The position numbers were made by a program, and so were the translations under genes. DNA of 62,449 nucleotides from Lingula anatina (taxonomy: Eukaryota > Brachiopoda > Lingulata > Lingulida > Lingulidae), in assembly GCF_001039355.2 (NCBI RefSeq), contig NW_019774347.1:1-62449 (forward strand), given 5' to 3'. The notes beneath the pieces were generated by a model. The model saw nothing but the letters and a program-made list of their open reading frames with translations. It did no database searches and had not been told where the DNA came from. How positions within the stretch are numbered: the first letter of the stretch is position 1; each line of letters starts with the position of its first letter. Below, in pieces: positions 47,593 through 61,165 of this stretch.

Positions 47593-50030
47593 AACTAGTT
47601 GTGGCAGTGACAGGTGCCATTCTAAGTAAAATGGAGACATCTAACTCATTTCACAGTTATAAACTTACAAATGCAATTATGATACAGGTTTGACCTACCG
47701 TGCTCAAGTAATTCTTTATATTTTATATGCAGGCAAGTTACCATACATGCACCTTCAACTCCATTTGGCCCTGCCAGATAGAATATAAATTAATAAACAG
47801 CCAGAGACATCATGTGATTGTGACGATATATCCTTTTTTCCCCCATTCTAATGGTGTTTTGAGGTGAAATGCAAGTACTTTCTATCAGAACAAATAAATA
47901 ATACAATGCAATTAACCCACTTCAGGGGCTGATTGAGGCCATCATCTGGGTCCTCCTGACGACAGTCAGATTTTCAAGTTAACATTGATGGGTATCTATT
48001 TTTTTCTGTCAGAAGACGATCAAAAATGGAGGATGCATCAACAAAGATAATTTGGAAGACTGTCAGAAAATAACTCTGGATCCACCCCTGCTCTTGGAAT
48101 ATATTCCGTGAACATACACCTCTTGCTGGCGCTTAAGGTGTTCCTGCATATATATCACCTGGGGATTGTCTATTATCTTACACATATACCAAACAAGTTA
48201 ACAATATAAATTCATATCACTCTAACTGTTGCCTGCAGCTCTATCAGCAGCATCATTCTGTACAAACCACACTACTGGCTGCATAAATATTCTATAAAGC
48301 ATGGGGCAATGCTGGTGTGTCATACATTGCCAATAGCTATAAAAACAATACACTTTAATGACATATACATGTAGATTTCACATTTCAGTTCTTTAGGAGT
48401 TTGTCCTCAATTTTAAAACATGATCGATGCAGTTGCCACTAAAATTATGAATCCAAAGATAAAACCTTCTAGCATTCAAGGTAGAAATAGAGAAAAATAA
48501 TTTATTTCACAGTTACGAACTCATGGCTGAAATTAATAAACCATTGTTTGTGAATGTGGCCTGATAAACCTACTGTATCATGCTGAAAAGAAATTAGTCT
48601 ATAAAAACGGTTTTAAAACATGATAATTTTTGTTCTGTTATAAAGGAGACAAACTGACCAGTAACACTTGAAAAAAAATTAAAGACGCCGTTAAAAGAAT
48701 AATAAAATTGTTAAAATAAATAAATTCCTATGTAAAGTTAAACCTGTCCATATATATTATAACCTAAAACAATCCTTCAATAAATAAATAAATAAAAACA
48801 GTAAAATTATAATGTTACTTTAAATAAAGTCTCATGCCAGTTTATGAAGATAATCATCTTCTCAAATTCACTAAGTTAACAATATTTGACCAATTTACTG
48901 AACATAAATAGCCACTCCATTGTGTGTCCATAAAGTACTTCTACCTGCTGATTAAATGGCCACACTGTTGGGCTGGTCCATAGAAACAGTTCTTACATCA
49001 GTAGCCAGTGAATACTAGTAAATCTTACCTTAATAGCTACAATCAATGAGCATAAAATTAGTCATAAAATCAGCAGTAACCTGTTTATAATTACCTCCCA
49101 GACTGACCAATCACTCGTACTACTGAAACTACCACTTCGCATGGATAGACATAATGTCATGTACTAGTACTGTACGTGTCAGCATTTTACCCATCAGCCT
49201 CAGCCTTAGGCGTAACATAACAGGAGTGGCCAAACCAGAAAAACGGTGTATACTAGTACCTTAACAAACCACCTTCACGGCCATTATACCCATGACGTTG
49301 ATGAATTGAGAACTGTCTTTGATGTATCGCCAGCTTTTGTTAATCTGATACTAACAATGGATACAGAGACGTGATGAATCACTTTGGCTTGAAATAAGAC
49401 CTCTTGTGTCAATATCACCTTGTATGTTTATGTATTATACAGTATATCATATTAATGCTACTGGTAGAAACGGATGGAGCATTGCTTCTCCTTTTATATT
49501 TCTGGTTTCTGGTTGAATTTTTTTTCTCTGGAAAACTGCAGGTAATAGTACAAATCTACATTTGTTATTTCACATTTAAATCATATAATATTTTGCAGCA
49601 GTAGATAAATATGAAATCACTGTCACCTGAACAACATATGCCTCTAAGATGACAGTGAAAACCTCCTCATTTCACAAAATAAATAAACAAATATAATAAA
49701 TAAACATATGATGAAATCTCTTTTCGCCTGAATTGACTTTTGAACCACGTTTCCACCTTCAATTACCTCACCACTACCTATCTCTTTGTTATACTGGTTG
49801 CATTATATAATGAACAAAATTAAACATAGATGACCTGTGAGGTTTCTATTTCTATAAGGGAAAGTACACGAACATGTTTGACGTGTACATGTTGGAGTGA
49901 TAACAAATACTAACAGCAGGCTCCTCATATAAATTTGCCTGTTATCATGACCGTTTTTTTTTTTTTTTTTTTTTTTTTTTAGGTCAGTCTACTGAACACC
50001 TATGATGGACTTTAGTCTTTCTATTATTCT

Positions 50031-50061
<31 letters not shown>

Positions 50062-50747
50062 ATAATTATTATTATAAAAACACCCGTTGTTTCAGAGAGA
50101 TTCCTCTTCTTAATTGCTGAATATATATACAGACCTGTTGTTAATAAGGAAAATACCAGTAATAATCAATTATTGGTATAAGAATTATTATCGTCATTAT
50201 AATTACAGTATTTACCTCATAATTCTTTTTATGTTACCATTTTTAATTTAAGTCTAAATGAATTATTTCATAACTCAATTAAAGCCTAAAATTCATAATT
50301 ACATAATCTGTGTAATTATATATTAGACTTAAATTATTTATATGGATGCAATTTTTTTAATTATGAAGTCAACTCTGTCAGGAAAGAGGAACAGAAATAT
50401 AATATAGTGAAAAAAGTTTGTCTTTCATAAATACACAGTCAATCACATCAATCAAAATAGGAAGATGAAGATATAAATTTTGTGCAGAAAAATTTCTTGT
50501 GGCCCCAACAAATGTTAATTTTTGAAAAAAAAAAAAATTTTTTTTACTGAGCTGCTGCTCCAGCAAGTCCCAGAAAATAGTATTTTGATACAAATTTTGT
50601 AATATATTCTATTTCACCATTTGCTGAGTGAATGATTACGTAAAGCTGGTACGTACTTGCATTTTCACTTTGCATAACATGGATTATCTACTTTAAAAAT
50701 GAAGATCTGGTAAAATCATATATTCACACTGCACATTCTGTTTCATT

Positions 50748-50750
<3 letters not shown>

Positions 50751-50809
<59 letters not shown>
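50751..50809. repeat. (GT)n microsatellite
   Basis: About 29 perfect dinucleotide units. Confidence 0.95.
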
Positions 50810-50811
<2 letters not shown>

Positions 50812-52183
50812 CCTCAGCATGTAATCCAAGACCTGCCTGTAAACAGTTTACTTTCTTTCAAATTTCAATTATTATTTCAAATATATTTTGTTTCAATTTT
50901 TCAGCTTCCCTGATTTGAAATGGCAAGCAGTGCATATCCTTATCAAAGCCATTATTCAATTAATTTGTTAATAATTGTCAACTGAACTTAAATGTTTAAT
51001 ATGTTTTATGTATAGGTACATGTATTTATCTACATTAAGCATACCATTTAGCCTCACAAACATGACTTCTAAAATTTAGTTTTCCCTAGAAGCAAGTTCC
51101 ACTAAATTTGAAATTAAACAAATATCTAATTATAGAGGCAGAAATGCCCCTTTTAGAAAGCTTGCCCAAATCTTATATATGAAAATAAAATAATATTCAC
51201 TTCACCACAAATTGAAAAAAAGAAAAGAAAGAAAATAAGAAAAAAAAATGAAACTTTTGACCCATCCTTTGCCCCGGCCATAAAGGGGTAAATTTCAAAA
51301 TAAATTTATTATTAATATTATAATTATAACTATTCGTATATATATACTGAGTATCATATATGGGTTCAACTTCAAGCTGAAACCAAACTGCAAGTCAAAA
51401 TCACAGCGTGACCACAATTATCTAACTACACTTTAACTCAGGTCACATGGTGGACCGAGTGTGTTAGCGTAACCCCAACCCCGGTTATCTATGGAATAAA
51501 ACACGTCACCTTTATAGCTGCCTTATCTATTCGGGGCAACTGCCATCGCAAAACAAATAAATCCAGGTGCAACATGTAATTCACCAGCTGCCGAAAGGTG
51601 GAGCTGATTCAAGACGAGATTGAAATGATGTGCTCTTCGAAAAAATATGATAGAAAACAGAAAAAAAAAAACAAAACATTATAAAAGACATTAACAGTGG
51701 AAAGATTGCATTTTAAAAGATTTTTAAGGAGAGAATTTTTTGTTCCCCAAGTGTTTATTCTGGGTGATCGAAACACCTTTGAAAAGAGTGCAGGTGCCCG
51801 AAAATTAGGTCATGAGCTCATCAACCCAAAACGAGACTATGGCCAGCTTGGATTTTATTCCTACGCGACATTTTCACATTTTCAGTGCTTTCCCCCCATT
51901 CATAACTATTTTCTTTGTCTTTTATCATATGAAGACATTAACTATAACTTCATTCCAATTATTGATCTGAAAAATGATATGTTTAAGAAGGGGTCGCTAT
52001 GAAATCAGCATATTAATAAAAGTCAAACTGATTTTGTAGAATCTGTTTTATCAGCGCAAGATATTAACTGTACCTCGGCTCTATCCGCCATAGTTGAGTT
52101 GAAAATCTGCAAAAATACAAAGGCCGTAGGAATAATTCTCTTAATTTGTCACCTTCACCTGCGCGTATTAAGCGGTATACACG

Positions 52184-52322
52184 TCTACAGGAGCGCAAGG
52201 GATTCTAGTTTATTCTGAAGAATTTTCAGCGAGATCGGGGTCGGATATTCCCTGTACCAGAGTTTATAATTGGAACGGCGAACAAAGTGAGCTTCCACAT
52301 CGGCTCGGAAAATCAGCTTGGG
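52184..52322 (+). promoter_or_regulatory. Candidate TBL1XR1 5' UTR exon/promoter
   Basis: Locally GC-richer sequence ending CAGCTTGGG/gtgagtga, a good donor, with no long open frame. TBL1XR1 needs an upstream non-coding exon because its first coding exon starts with an acceptor. The link is inference. Confidence 0.3.
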
Positions 52323-55300
52323 GTGAGTGATTATAAAGCGTAATTTCACCGTTAACTTCAGATGCGCTGACGTTTGTCTGAATATATGAGCCAATAAGGA
52401 TATTCGCCATGCTACAGACGTGTATTTACTATCACTCAGTCGATAGTATCACAGATATAGCGTGGCCTTTATTTGGCGTCATAAATTCCGGTTCGTCGAT
52501 TCGCGGCTGGCGTACACGAGGTTGCAGCGCTGCCAAGGACTTAAACGCATCTCTCTTACTTGTAATAAACACCGAAGCTATATATCACATCCAGCATTGA
52601 TTCTAGCTTAAATTATCCCTTCAAAATATATTTAAAGTACAGATTATCGGGCAGCAGGTGTTAATGACCTGTTTGAAATAATTACGAGAGGTTACATAAT
52701 GTTATGCCAGTGTTCTTCATTTAGATCTTGTTGATAGCTTCTTGATACGGTTATGTTTTCTACAGCATCATAACGGTGTTTACTGCATGTAAGTTGTCAT
52801 TTGTGTCTGATGAAGGTTCTTAGTAAGAGAGGAAATTGAAGTTGTGATTTTTAGATTGTAAAAAATCGCACACGAAGCAGGCGAAAAAAGAGGTAGACCA
52901 CTGTGAGCAAGTGACCTTGAAGAAATATTGGGAATCGTACTCATTCAACTATTGAAGCAGTTACATCTGTGACACTAATACAGACGCATAGTATTCTGCA
53001 GCCAATAAATGGAAAACAATCTGGTACAATGATGAAATGGTTAGAGACCTGCATTGCTATTATGATTGAGAGTCTGCCTTTGGCAACCCAATAAACTACT
53101 TCAAAAATGTACTAGTGTTTGACAGACTAGCATATCTTCTGCCCCTCCCTGCCCCCCCCCCCCCCAGCTATCATATCATGGCTTATGCACTGTTAATGTT
53201 GTGCTGTTTTTCTGTCATGTTTCATAACATTAAAATTTTTCCAAACAGGCTTGGTTTGACTTAGGGATTTATGGATTTTTTCAAAATTTTAGACTTGAAT
53301 TTTTAACCTAGCTCATGAAATTTCCAAACTACTTATGAACATTGAGGAAAAGAGAGGATTGTTTATGTAATGGGAATTTTATTGAGTGTCATTATATTTT
53401 GAGCACTTATCTCCCCCCCCCCCTTTCTATTTTTACCATTGGCTGTATACAGTTGTATCCCACAGGGTCTTTCCATGTATAATATATTAATAACATCAGT
53501 TACAGCTACCATTTCGTAGTACTGCAGTCAAATGGAGACAATATATTCCCAAGTATAGTTCGATGAAATACAACAATGGTATTAAAAAGAAATGGATTGG
53601 TCTAATTACGTTGATGGAAAGAGTGAGAATTGATGGCTCTGTTTCCATTTTAACCTGGCATGTTTTACAGATCCATGACAGTGTTGTTGTGTAGAATTGT
53701 TTTATGGACCACATGGGAAAATCGATGGCTGCAATGCTAATAGAATAGGTTGGCAAGAAGCCATAGTAGGCATTATCTTAGCTTAGCAGTATGTCTGTGA
53801 AAACAGGCTTGCTTTCTGTGCTTTTTATTTGAACTGGGTATAATGCTTTATCATTCTACTTTTTTTGCTGCAAATTTTCAAAGCTCATATTATGAAATTG
53901 AAGCTGTTTTTTTTTTTTATAAGCGCTTTTAACACGGTAGTACTTTGAAGAGGCTTTGTCTGTGAAGAGTTGTCTACTGCAGTTGTAGCTGAAATTTCTC
54001 TTTGAAAACACACAGTTACAGTACTAGGAGTTGTTCACAGATTTCCGATTATTGTATGTTTTTTAAAGATTTATCAGATTTATTATGCCCATGCATTTTC
54101 TCATTAGTGAAAAATTGAACCCTTGTTCCTGAATGCTTAAATAGCTTTTATTTATATGATAATTGCTTTAAAATTTCACCATTTTATAATATATTGGACA
54201 TTTTTAGGATTTATCTTTTTCAGACACTCTATGTACTTTGTAACATGAACTTCATTGAAGCCAACAATAATTAAATTAACGTATAATAATTTTGCAAGTT
54301 CATTGAAAAAGCAAATATTATATGATATTGATAATTTGTTTTTTTTTTTGGGGGGGGGGGATTACTTATCACAGTCGTTCAAATTAATTGAGTAATTACT
54401 ATAGCATACTGTTATGGGAAAATAATAGATTATTTTGAGGTTTTATGAAAAATAACTACATAGTGAAATGCGGAGTGTGATATATGCATGTATGATGCTG
54501 AAACATGTACTATTTTGACTCGGGCAGTCACCAATTACTTTTGCTGGTCATAAATTCTATTTAATTCTATTTACATGATGTAAAAGTTCATTTACGACCC
54601 CATAGCACACCACTGCCTTGCTATAAAAGAGTGTAATGACATTCAGAGCTTCTAGTTTTCTCCAAGTTTTAGGCAATCTATTTTCCTTTATGAAAGGTAA
54701 GACATGTCTGATGGAAAGGTATGTATGTGGTAAATGAGGTCGGTTGAAAAAGAACGAGAAAAGTGGAACAGATTTTTATCTTGCAGCTAGAGTTTCGTTA
54801 CTATGTGTTATATGTGTTATAGGAGGACAGGCTGTTCTTTTTTTAACTGGATTATGTATTTTGAATTGGTCTGATTTGTTATGTAGGGCAAATTGCATAC
54901 TCCAGTGAAAATCATCAGATGAGAAATTTTGTTCATTGCATAAAAGAAGCATAGCACATTATTTCTGAAAATTCTACTCAGGTTATTGCCCTTTATTTGC
55001 ACTGCATTCCGACGCAAAAAGAACATTATTCAATCAACATAATATAGATAATGTATAAAACATGTTACAAATGAGAAATATATACAGAGTGAGAATTGCC
55101 AAAGAGGAAATGGGTAGAAATGAGGTCATTTCAAAGTTATCATTTCATCTTTGTTAGGCCAGCATAAACCTCAAGAGAAAATAGTTTTTTTTTTTTTTTT
55201 ACTGAAGTGACTATGTGTTTCCTGGTATTTTGGTTAACATATGATGGTTTGTTATGAAGAATATATGCCACACTGTAATGGTACTGCAGTCATGTTAAAT

Positions 55301-57469
55301 TACATTTGCAAGTGGGTGGATTGGAGCGATAATCGGATTACCTTTGATTGGCTGCAGGTGTCAACAAAATAATTATTTAAAGATTGTTGTTTACCAGAGG
55401 AAGGAGTAACATTTAACATGATTGTTGCAATGTTATGTATTGTCTGCCACATGTTTGTATCTGATTCTGTGTCATCACAGTTATAATAACTGCAACTAGA
55501 CCCTTGTCCCCCCCCCGCACCCCCCCCCACCCCCACCCAAAAAAAAAAAAAAAATGATGGAAATTAGTGGCAATATGGTGGTGTAATACACAGATATGTG
55601 GACCTATGTTGATTATTGTTCCAATTTACAGCTGGGGAATATGTTGTAACAGTATTAAATATAAGGATAAGTATGGAATGTTTTGGAGTCATGTTATTTT
55701 TTGGAAAAATTGACCTGGTTTAAGAAATGTGCTATAGTATGTAATAGGGCATGAAAGTACTATTCCCCAGGGAATATAAAGTTGGCCTTGGGAAAACAGA
55801 CAGTATGTCAGTAAGGGTAACCTTCATTTTAAATTCTTGAAATTTTGAGGGAAATTGGCCTTTGAGGAAAAATGGAATGATCCCAGTTTTAGTGAGAGAT
55901 GAGAGGGTAAATCTTGAAGACCAGTTATAAATAAGATACAAGTGTGAATTCTTCTTGTCTCTGTTTGAAGAGGGTAGAGCTGGAATGACTTTGGCTGTAT
56001 ATATTTATTTTTTCCATTAATTCTACAAGAGGGTAGAACTGGAATGACTATGACTGTATATGTGCTAATTATTTATAAAGCTGCCCTTTGGTAAGTTATA
56101 TATGCAGCAGAGAGCTGGTTACAATATCATATTGTTAATAGTAATCATGAATACATTAATTTCATGTCAATCTTGAGATCATACAATTGAATAGAACAGT
56201 TATAATTATGACTGTGGATTTATCTCAACTGTCTGCTTGGGGACTAAAAAGAGAAAAGCTGGCAGTATGATATTGATAACCATATTTATATAGAGCTCGG
56301 CTTTCTGTTTGGAGACTTATAGAGCTGCAAGTCGTGCTAATATTTTTGCAGTAGCCTTATAAATGACTTGGGATCAATATATGGGATGATGGGGAAAATG
56401 TTTACGTGGGTGAAAGCAGTTTTTTTACCATGGGTCAATATGAACTCTGTGTACCGCATTAAACAGATGACGAACAGTAAATATTGGTGTTTAGATATTA
56501 ATTGACTCAAAAATGTGGTTGATGAGAAAAAAAGAGGACTGAAATTACAGTCTGGCTGCATTTTTTTCCTTTTGATTGAAAAGAAATGCAATCAGATTGG
56601 AGTTAATAAAAGGCAAGAAAAAGTGTTTAATTTTTGGTTTTACCATTTATGAAATTAAGTGTACTCTGACTCAAGATACATCAGTAAATGATGCGATTTT
56701 AAAGTGGAATACTGTGTCCATTGTAAGAACAAGAAACACATAGTGTTAGAGAGATGAGACCAAAAAACTTTTTTTTTGGACCAGTTGTGAAAAAATAAGC
56801 CAATTTTGTGACAGAAGTGCATTTTGTGAAACCAGGCCCAGAATGTATGTCATCTAGCATTGATTTTGTATTTTCATATTGTGATAGTCATCATAGCTAA
56901 GCTCTGGTCTGCCTTTCTCTGACTGTTGTTGTCTGACTTATTACTGTCTTGGAATATCGATTTTTTTCCTAATTACCCGAGGATTTCATTAGATATATAG
57001 AAGGAAGTAAGAGAAGGGAAGCTAGGGAGGAGGGGTGATATAAACAAATAATGAGATATTACATCAGTATTGATTGGGATGAGGCTAATTTCAGTCGTGG
57101 AATATTGATCTGTGAAATGCCATCAAGATTATAAATAAATTAATACCATTTGGTCCCTCACTAAGGATTTTAAGGAAAGATTGTCCTAAATTTATTTGAA
57201 AAGGAAGAAAAGGTCATGATGGCTTGGGGGGGGGGGGGGGGAAATGCACTCATCAGATGTGGAATGCTTCAGCTAATTGCCGAGTGCTTGTTTCTGTATT
57301 CTGTATTATTCAGGAACCATATTACTCTGACTTAAATCAGTTTTGATATTTTTGCAGTATATTTTTATTAGGCAAATTTGTTGTCCTTGGTTTTAAGAAT
57401 TTAAGTCATTGTTGTGCCACAGGATTGACCTTCGATTTATTACCTATTGTATTTTTAGACCCCCCTCTC

Positions 57470-57490
57470 TCTCTCTCTCTCTCTCTCTCG

Positions 57491-57533
<43 letters not shown>
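57470..57533. repeat. (CT)n-(CA)n compound microsatellite
   Basis: Allelic counterpart with different unit counts at 60066-60136. Confidence 0.9.
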
Positions 57534-57535
<2 letters not shown>

Positions 57536-57873
57536 ATTTCAGTGATATATTATTTCGTATTTATAAGAAAATATTAATTACTCTATTAGGCTGGTAAACT
57601 GTAGTACAAAATACTTTTCCTTCAAAACTCTGCCACAGAAGCTGGCATCATGCCCAGTAAGGGGAGCTCAGGTGAACATATTGCATAATCTGACCTAGAC
57701 AAACAGAAATCCTACACCAGGGACCAAAGGAGCTTTTTTTCTGGTTACAGTGGTCATTGGTCAATGTTGGCCATTGGAATTTATTTGTAATATGGGCAGG
57801 TCTCCGTTGGTGTGGTTTAATAATAATAATAAAAATGATAATAATTTATTGAACACAGAAATGTTTTTACATT

Positions 57874-57893
57874 AATCTATCTATCTATCTATA

Positions 57894-57928
<35 letters not shown>

Positions 57929-57930
57929 AT
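57874..57930. repeat. (CTAT)n microsatellite
   Basis: Tetranucleotide run. In the other copy the same site (about 60502) is followed by the Penelope-like fragment and AT runs. Confidence 0.9.
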
Positions 57931-58474
57931 ATGGAAAAATAGTAAATAAAATAAATTATATATAAGCAGATGCGGGTTAAGTACTGTTGAAGCCTATAAA
58001 ATGTGTCAGGGCCTTAAGAGATGTTGACCTTGTTTTACTCAGCCATCTGTTGAATTTAAATTATTGAGATGAGTGTATAATATTACAAATGATGCAGATG
58101 TTGATGACATGTTTTGTGGTTGGTTTGTACTGCAGTGCCCATCTGCTCAGTCTGGGGTAGGAGTTTCTTTTAGCTAAAAAGCTGGATGATTTGAGCCAAA
58201 CAAAATAAATTGAACATATTCCGTGATACATTTGGCAAAATGAAAATAAAAGAAAAAAAAACTAAGATTTTTAAAAGCTTGATTAGAATATATATATCTA
58301 AATATACATTTCTGTTATGGATTGTTACTGTAATCTTTGTATGTTGGTACCACTGTGGTTTTTTGCCATATTATGACTGTTGTTGTAATAAGTGACTATT
58401 GTTGTTGTTGCAGGTTTCACTCATTCCGCCATCAGATGATTGTTGACGCCGTAAGCTGACATTGTCTGGTCACG

Positions 58475-58532
58475 ATGAGCTTCAGCAGCGATGAAGTGAA
58501 TTTTCTAGTGTACAGATATCTACAAGAATCAG
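58475..58532 (+). CDS. TBL1XR1: TBL1XR1/TBL1 first coding exon, copy 1
   Basis: Encodes [19 protein letters not shown] plus one base of Gly, then gtaaat. This is the start of the LisH motif that opens all TBL1/TBLR1 proteins, WD40 subunits of the NCoR/SMRT corepressor complex that exchange corepressors for coactivators in the nucleus. The exon opens at 58414 after acceptor ttgcag and has about 61 bases of 5' UTR. The rest of the gene (LisH end, F-box-like linker, WD40 repeats) lies right of the window. Choice between TBL1X and TBL1XR1 is not possible from 19 residues. Confidence 0.92.
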
Positions 58533-58570
58533 GTAAATTGGCATCTGGACTTGTGTTGTATTTTTGACCA

Positions 58571-58720
58571 AAGTTGATCCGCAGTCTAACAGATCTGCAG
58601 ATCAAATATGGCCGACCCACTTTAATGCCTACTGCAAAATCCCCATTGGAAATCTTTTCAAGGTTTCAAGTGGGTCAGCCATCTTTGGTGCGTGAATCTG
58701 TTAGTTCATGGATCTACTTG
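58571..58720. mobile_element. Foldback MITE (AAATATGGCC family) after TBL1XR1 exon
   Basis: Left arm TTGATCCGCAGTCTAACAGA to GGCCGACCCACTT; right arm AAGTGGGTCAGCCATCTTTG to GGATCTACTTG. Arms of about 50 bp around a 45-bp centre. Confidence 0.85.
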
Positions 58721-58786
58721 TTTTGAATGTTTTTAAGGGCCTTGAAAATGATTTGGATTGACCTAGCTAGTGGATTCTTAGACCCC

Positions 58787-58986
58787 ATTCCCAGAGATTA
58801 GATCGATCCAACTAGATCAACGTAACTCCCTGGGGGTTCACACTAAATGGCTGTCAGCCGAGCGGGCACGGAAGTTAATTACCCCCCAACAGCTTGTAGT
58901 AGGTGGTACGGACATTTAAGCCAGATTATCTGACAGTAATCTAGTGAGACCCTCATGGGATAGATCGATCTAAAATCTATGGGAAT
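58787..58986 (+). mobile_element. GATCGATC MITE, copy 2
   Basis: Starts ATTCCCAGAGATTAGATCGA, ends ATAGATCGATCTAAAATCTA then TGGGAAT. Inverted relative to the copy at 11005-11192. Confidence 0.85.
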
Positions 58987-59869
58987 GCACCCTTATTCTG
59001 TTGAGACTCTTGTTGAATGCAGTCAAATTAACAGACACACACCTCTGGCTGGCCCTGAGTAAAACCCAGAGAAGATATTAATCTGATGAATCTGATGGAA
59101 ACAAAAAGGAGGCACCTGTTAATCTGATTGCATTCAGCCACTAGACACAATCTCAACAGCCCCTTGAACAAGTATCAGGTCTAGATCTAATGCCCCCCCC
59201 CCCCTCCCCGGGTGTAAATGTTTCATTTGCAAGAAGTCTGATTGAAAAGAAGAACTTTAAATCTAAAGACATGCTTGGCTTTGCCGCATGTTAAACATGT
59301 TAAAAAACGTCGTTTCATTTGTAAGTTTCCAAGAAGTAGGGTGATATGAATCTTATTAAATAATAGTAATTGTAAGTGATTTATGATGGCAAGATTGGTT
59401 TATCTATGTATAAAGTGGCTGAAAAGGTAAATAATCCATTTTGTTCAACTTTTGTGTTTTTTAGAAAAGTGATATGATGTTCCTAGCACACCCATTCTCC
59501 TCTAAAGGTTAAGATACCACTTTGTTACAATCCTTGCCATAACAGAGATAAGATAACATCTTTTGTCTTTTTATTTTCAGTCTTTTGCCAGAATTTCAGA
59601 TAAGAGTTGTTGTTTTTTTCTTCAGAACCTAGTTTGACGTTTTTTGGTTATCTTTTTGGCATTTGTTACTTCAGGGGAATGACCCAGTTACTAGTATCAC
59701 CGCAGGAAAAAAAAAAAAAACAAGTAACTGAAAATAAATGGTTCTAATATTATCTTTAACTCGTCACCCTGACTAAGTTAAAGTATCAAGTATTTATTTA
59801 TTTACTTTTGTTTTTGCTCAAAACTATTTTGATGTAAGAACAATAAAATAAGTGTAAGTGACAGCAGGT

Positions 59870-59972
59870 CACCCTGAGCTTCAGAGCTAACTTGACACTA
59901 ACCTTTTCACTGTAGCCTATCTCCATCGTGTCAAGTAACCTCTGACCAGATTCGATTGCCTCCGCCGCCCGC
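59870..59972. mobile_element. Second copy of the 77-bp TIR element, cut by an N
   Basis: CACCCTGAGCTTCAGAGCTA to AACCTCTGAC, then cagattcgattgcctccgcc. The inner part matches the right-hand interior of 37934-38547, so it is inserted in the opposite orientation. It ends at the N at 59973. Confidence 0.88.
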
Positions 59973-59973
59973 N
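59973..59973. other. Single N: contig join
   Basis: Right of it the sequence restarts at the equivalent of 57370. Confidence 0.85.
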
Positions 59974-60501
59974 TCAGGCAAATTTGTTGTCCTTGGTTTT
60001 AAGAATTTAAGTCATTGTTGTGCCACAGGATTGATCTTTGATTTATTACCTATTGTATTTTTAGACCCTCTCTCTCTCTCTCTCTCTCTCTCACACGCAC
60101 ACACACACACACACCCACACACACACACACACACACTTATTTTCAGTGATATATTATTTCATATTTATAAGCAAATATTAATTACTCTATTAGGCTGGTA
60201 AACTGTAGTACAAAATACTTTTCCTTCAAAACTCTGCCTGAGAAGCTGGCATCATGCCCAGTAAGGGGAGCTCAGGTGAACATATTGCATAATCTGACCT
60301 AGACAAACAGAAATCCTACACCAGGGACCAAAGGAGCTTTTTTTCTGGTTACAGTGGTCATTGGTCAATGTTGGCCATTGGAATTTATTTGTAATATGGG
60401 CAGGTCTCCGTTGGTTTGGTTTAATAATAATTATAAAAATAATAATAATAATAATTTATTCAACACAGAAATGTTTTTACATTAAAAGGTTCTCTAACTA
60501 C

Positions 60502-60519
60502 TATCTATCTATCTATCTA

Positions 60520-60577
<58 letters not shown>
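60502..60577. repeat. (CTAT)n-(AT)n tract
   Basis: Left border of the Penelope-like fragment. Confidence 0.9.
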
Positions 60578-60578
<1 letters not shown>

Positions 60579-60955
60579 GACATATCACCCCGAAACCACT
60601 ATGCACAAGTTAAACAATCTTTTAACGCTACATGGGAAAGGCCTACTAGATAAGGAACGTGACTATCTCACAAATTTTGAATACAAAGTGAGCAATTTCT
60701 ATGGACTCCCTAAAATACATAAAAGCGAATGCATCAACAAAGCATGCAAGACAACAAAGTCGACCTACGTAGAAGTCAATGATACGAGTGATTTAAAAAT
60801 GCGTCCAATTATAGCTGGGCCAGCATGCGAAACTCACAGACTTAGCAATTTTCTAGACATTTTATTAAAACCCTTTACGAAAGAAGTACATCACCTAGTA
60901 ACAAATAAACAAAACCCCCTGAAGAAAGAAAGAAACCGGTCGGGGCAAGAAAGTT
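60578..60955 (+). pseudogene. Penelope-like retroelement reverse transcriptase fragment
   Basis: Encodes LNNLLTLHGKGLLDKERDYL then VSNFYGLPKIHKS and LKMRPIIAGPACETHRLSNF to LDILLKPF. The FYGLPKIHK, RPI-x-x-GP and TH-LS-FLD-LLKP pattern is that of the N-terminal fingers of Penelope-like element reverse transcriptases. The catalytic YxDD core and the GIY-YIG nuclease are absent. It is bordered on both sides by AT microsatellites and absent from the aligned region at 57930. Confidence 0.75.
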
Positions 60956-60974
60956 GCTGTTCTTCTTTTTCTTT

Positions 60975-60976
<2 letters not shown>

Positions 60977-61036
<60 letters not shown>
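60977..61036. repeat. (AT)n microsatellite
   Basis: Right border of the Penelope-like fragment; a further AT run lies at 61118-61162. Confidence 0.9.
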
Positions 61037-61038
<2 letters not shown>

Positions 61039-61041
61039 CAC

Positions 61042-61042
61042 N
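61042..61042. other. Single N: contig join near AT repeats
   Basis: Lies between AT microsatellites, just after the Penelope-like fragment. Confidence 0.8.
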
Positions 61043-61115
61043 GTTCAAACACGCAAACCGTGAGAAAGGCCTAATTTTATCAAATGCTGAAAATATTTTG
61101 GTTTGATGAAAATTA

Positions 61116-61165
<50 letters not shown>

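Larger units (their letters stand above)
47235..52180. other. Intergenic or 5' intron region between FAM43-like gene and 52 kb
   Basis: No coding sequence recognised. AT-rich, with a T run near 49955-49980, (AAT)n at 50029-50060, (GT)n at 50751-50809 and the dispersed repeat at 47512. Confidence 0.5.
52600..58413. other. Probable long 5' intron of TBL1XR1
   Basis: No coding sequence seen. Contains C runs (53153, 53414), G runs (54348, 57227), a (CT)n-(CA)n tract at 57470-57533 and a (CTAT)n tract at about 57874-57930. Confidence 0.5.

Noticed and set aside
57409-57597. Open frame with SLSLSL and HTHTHT runs
   Set aside because: Translated dinucleotide repeats.
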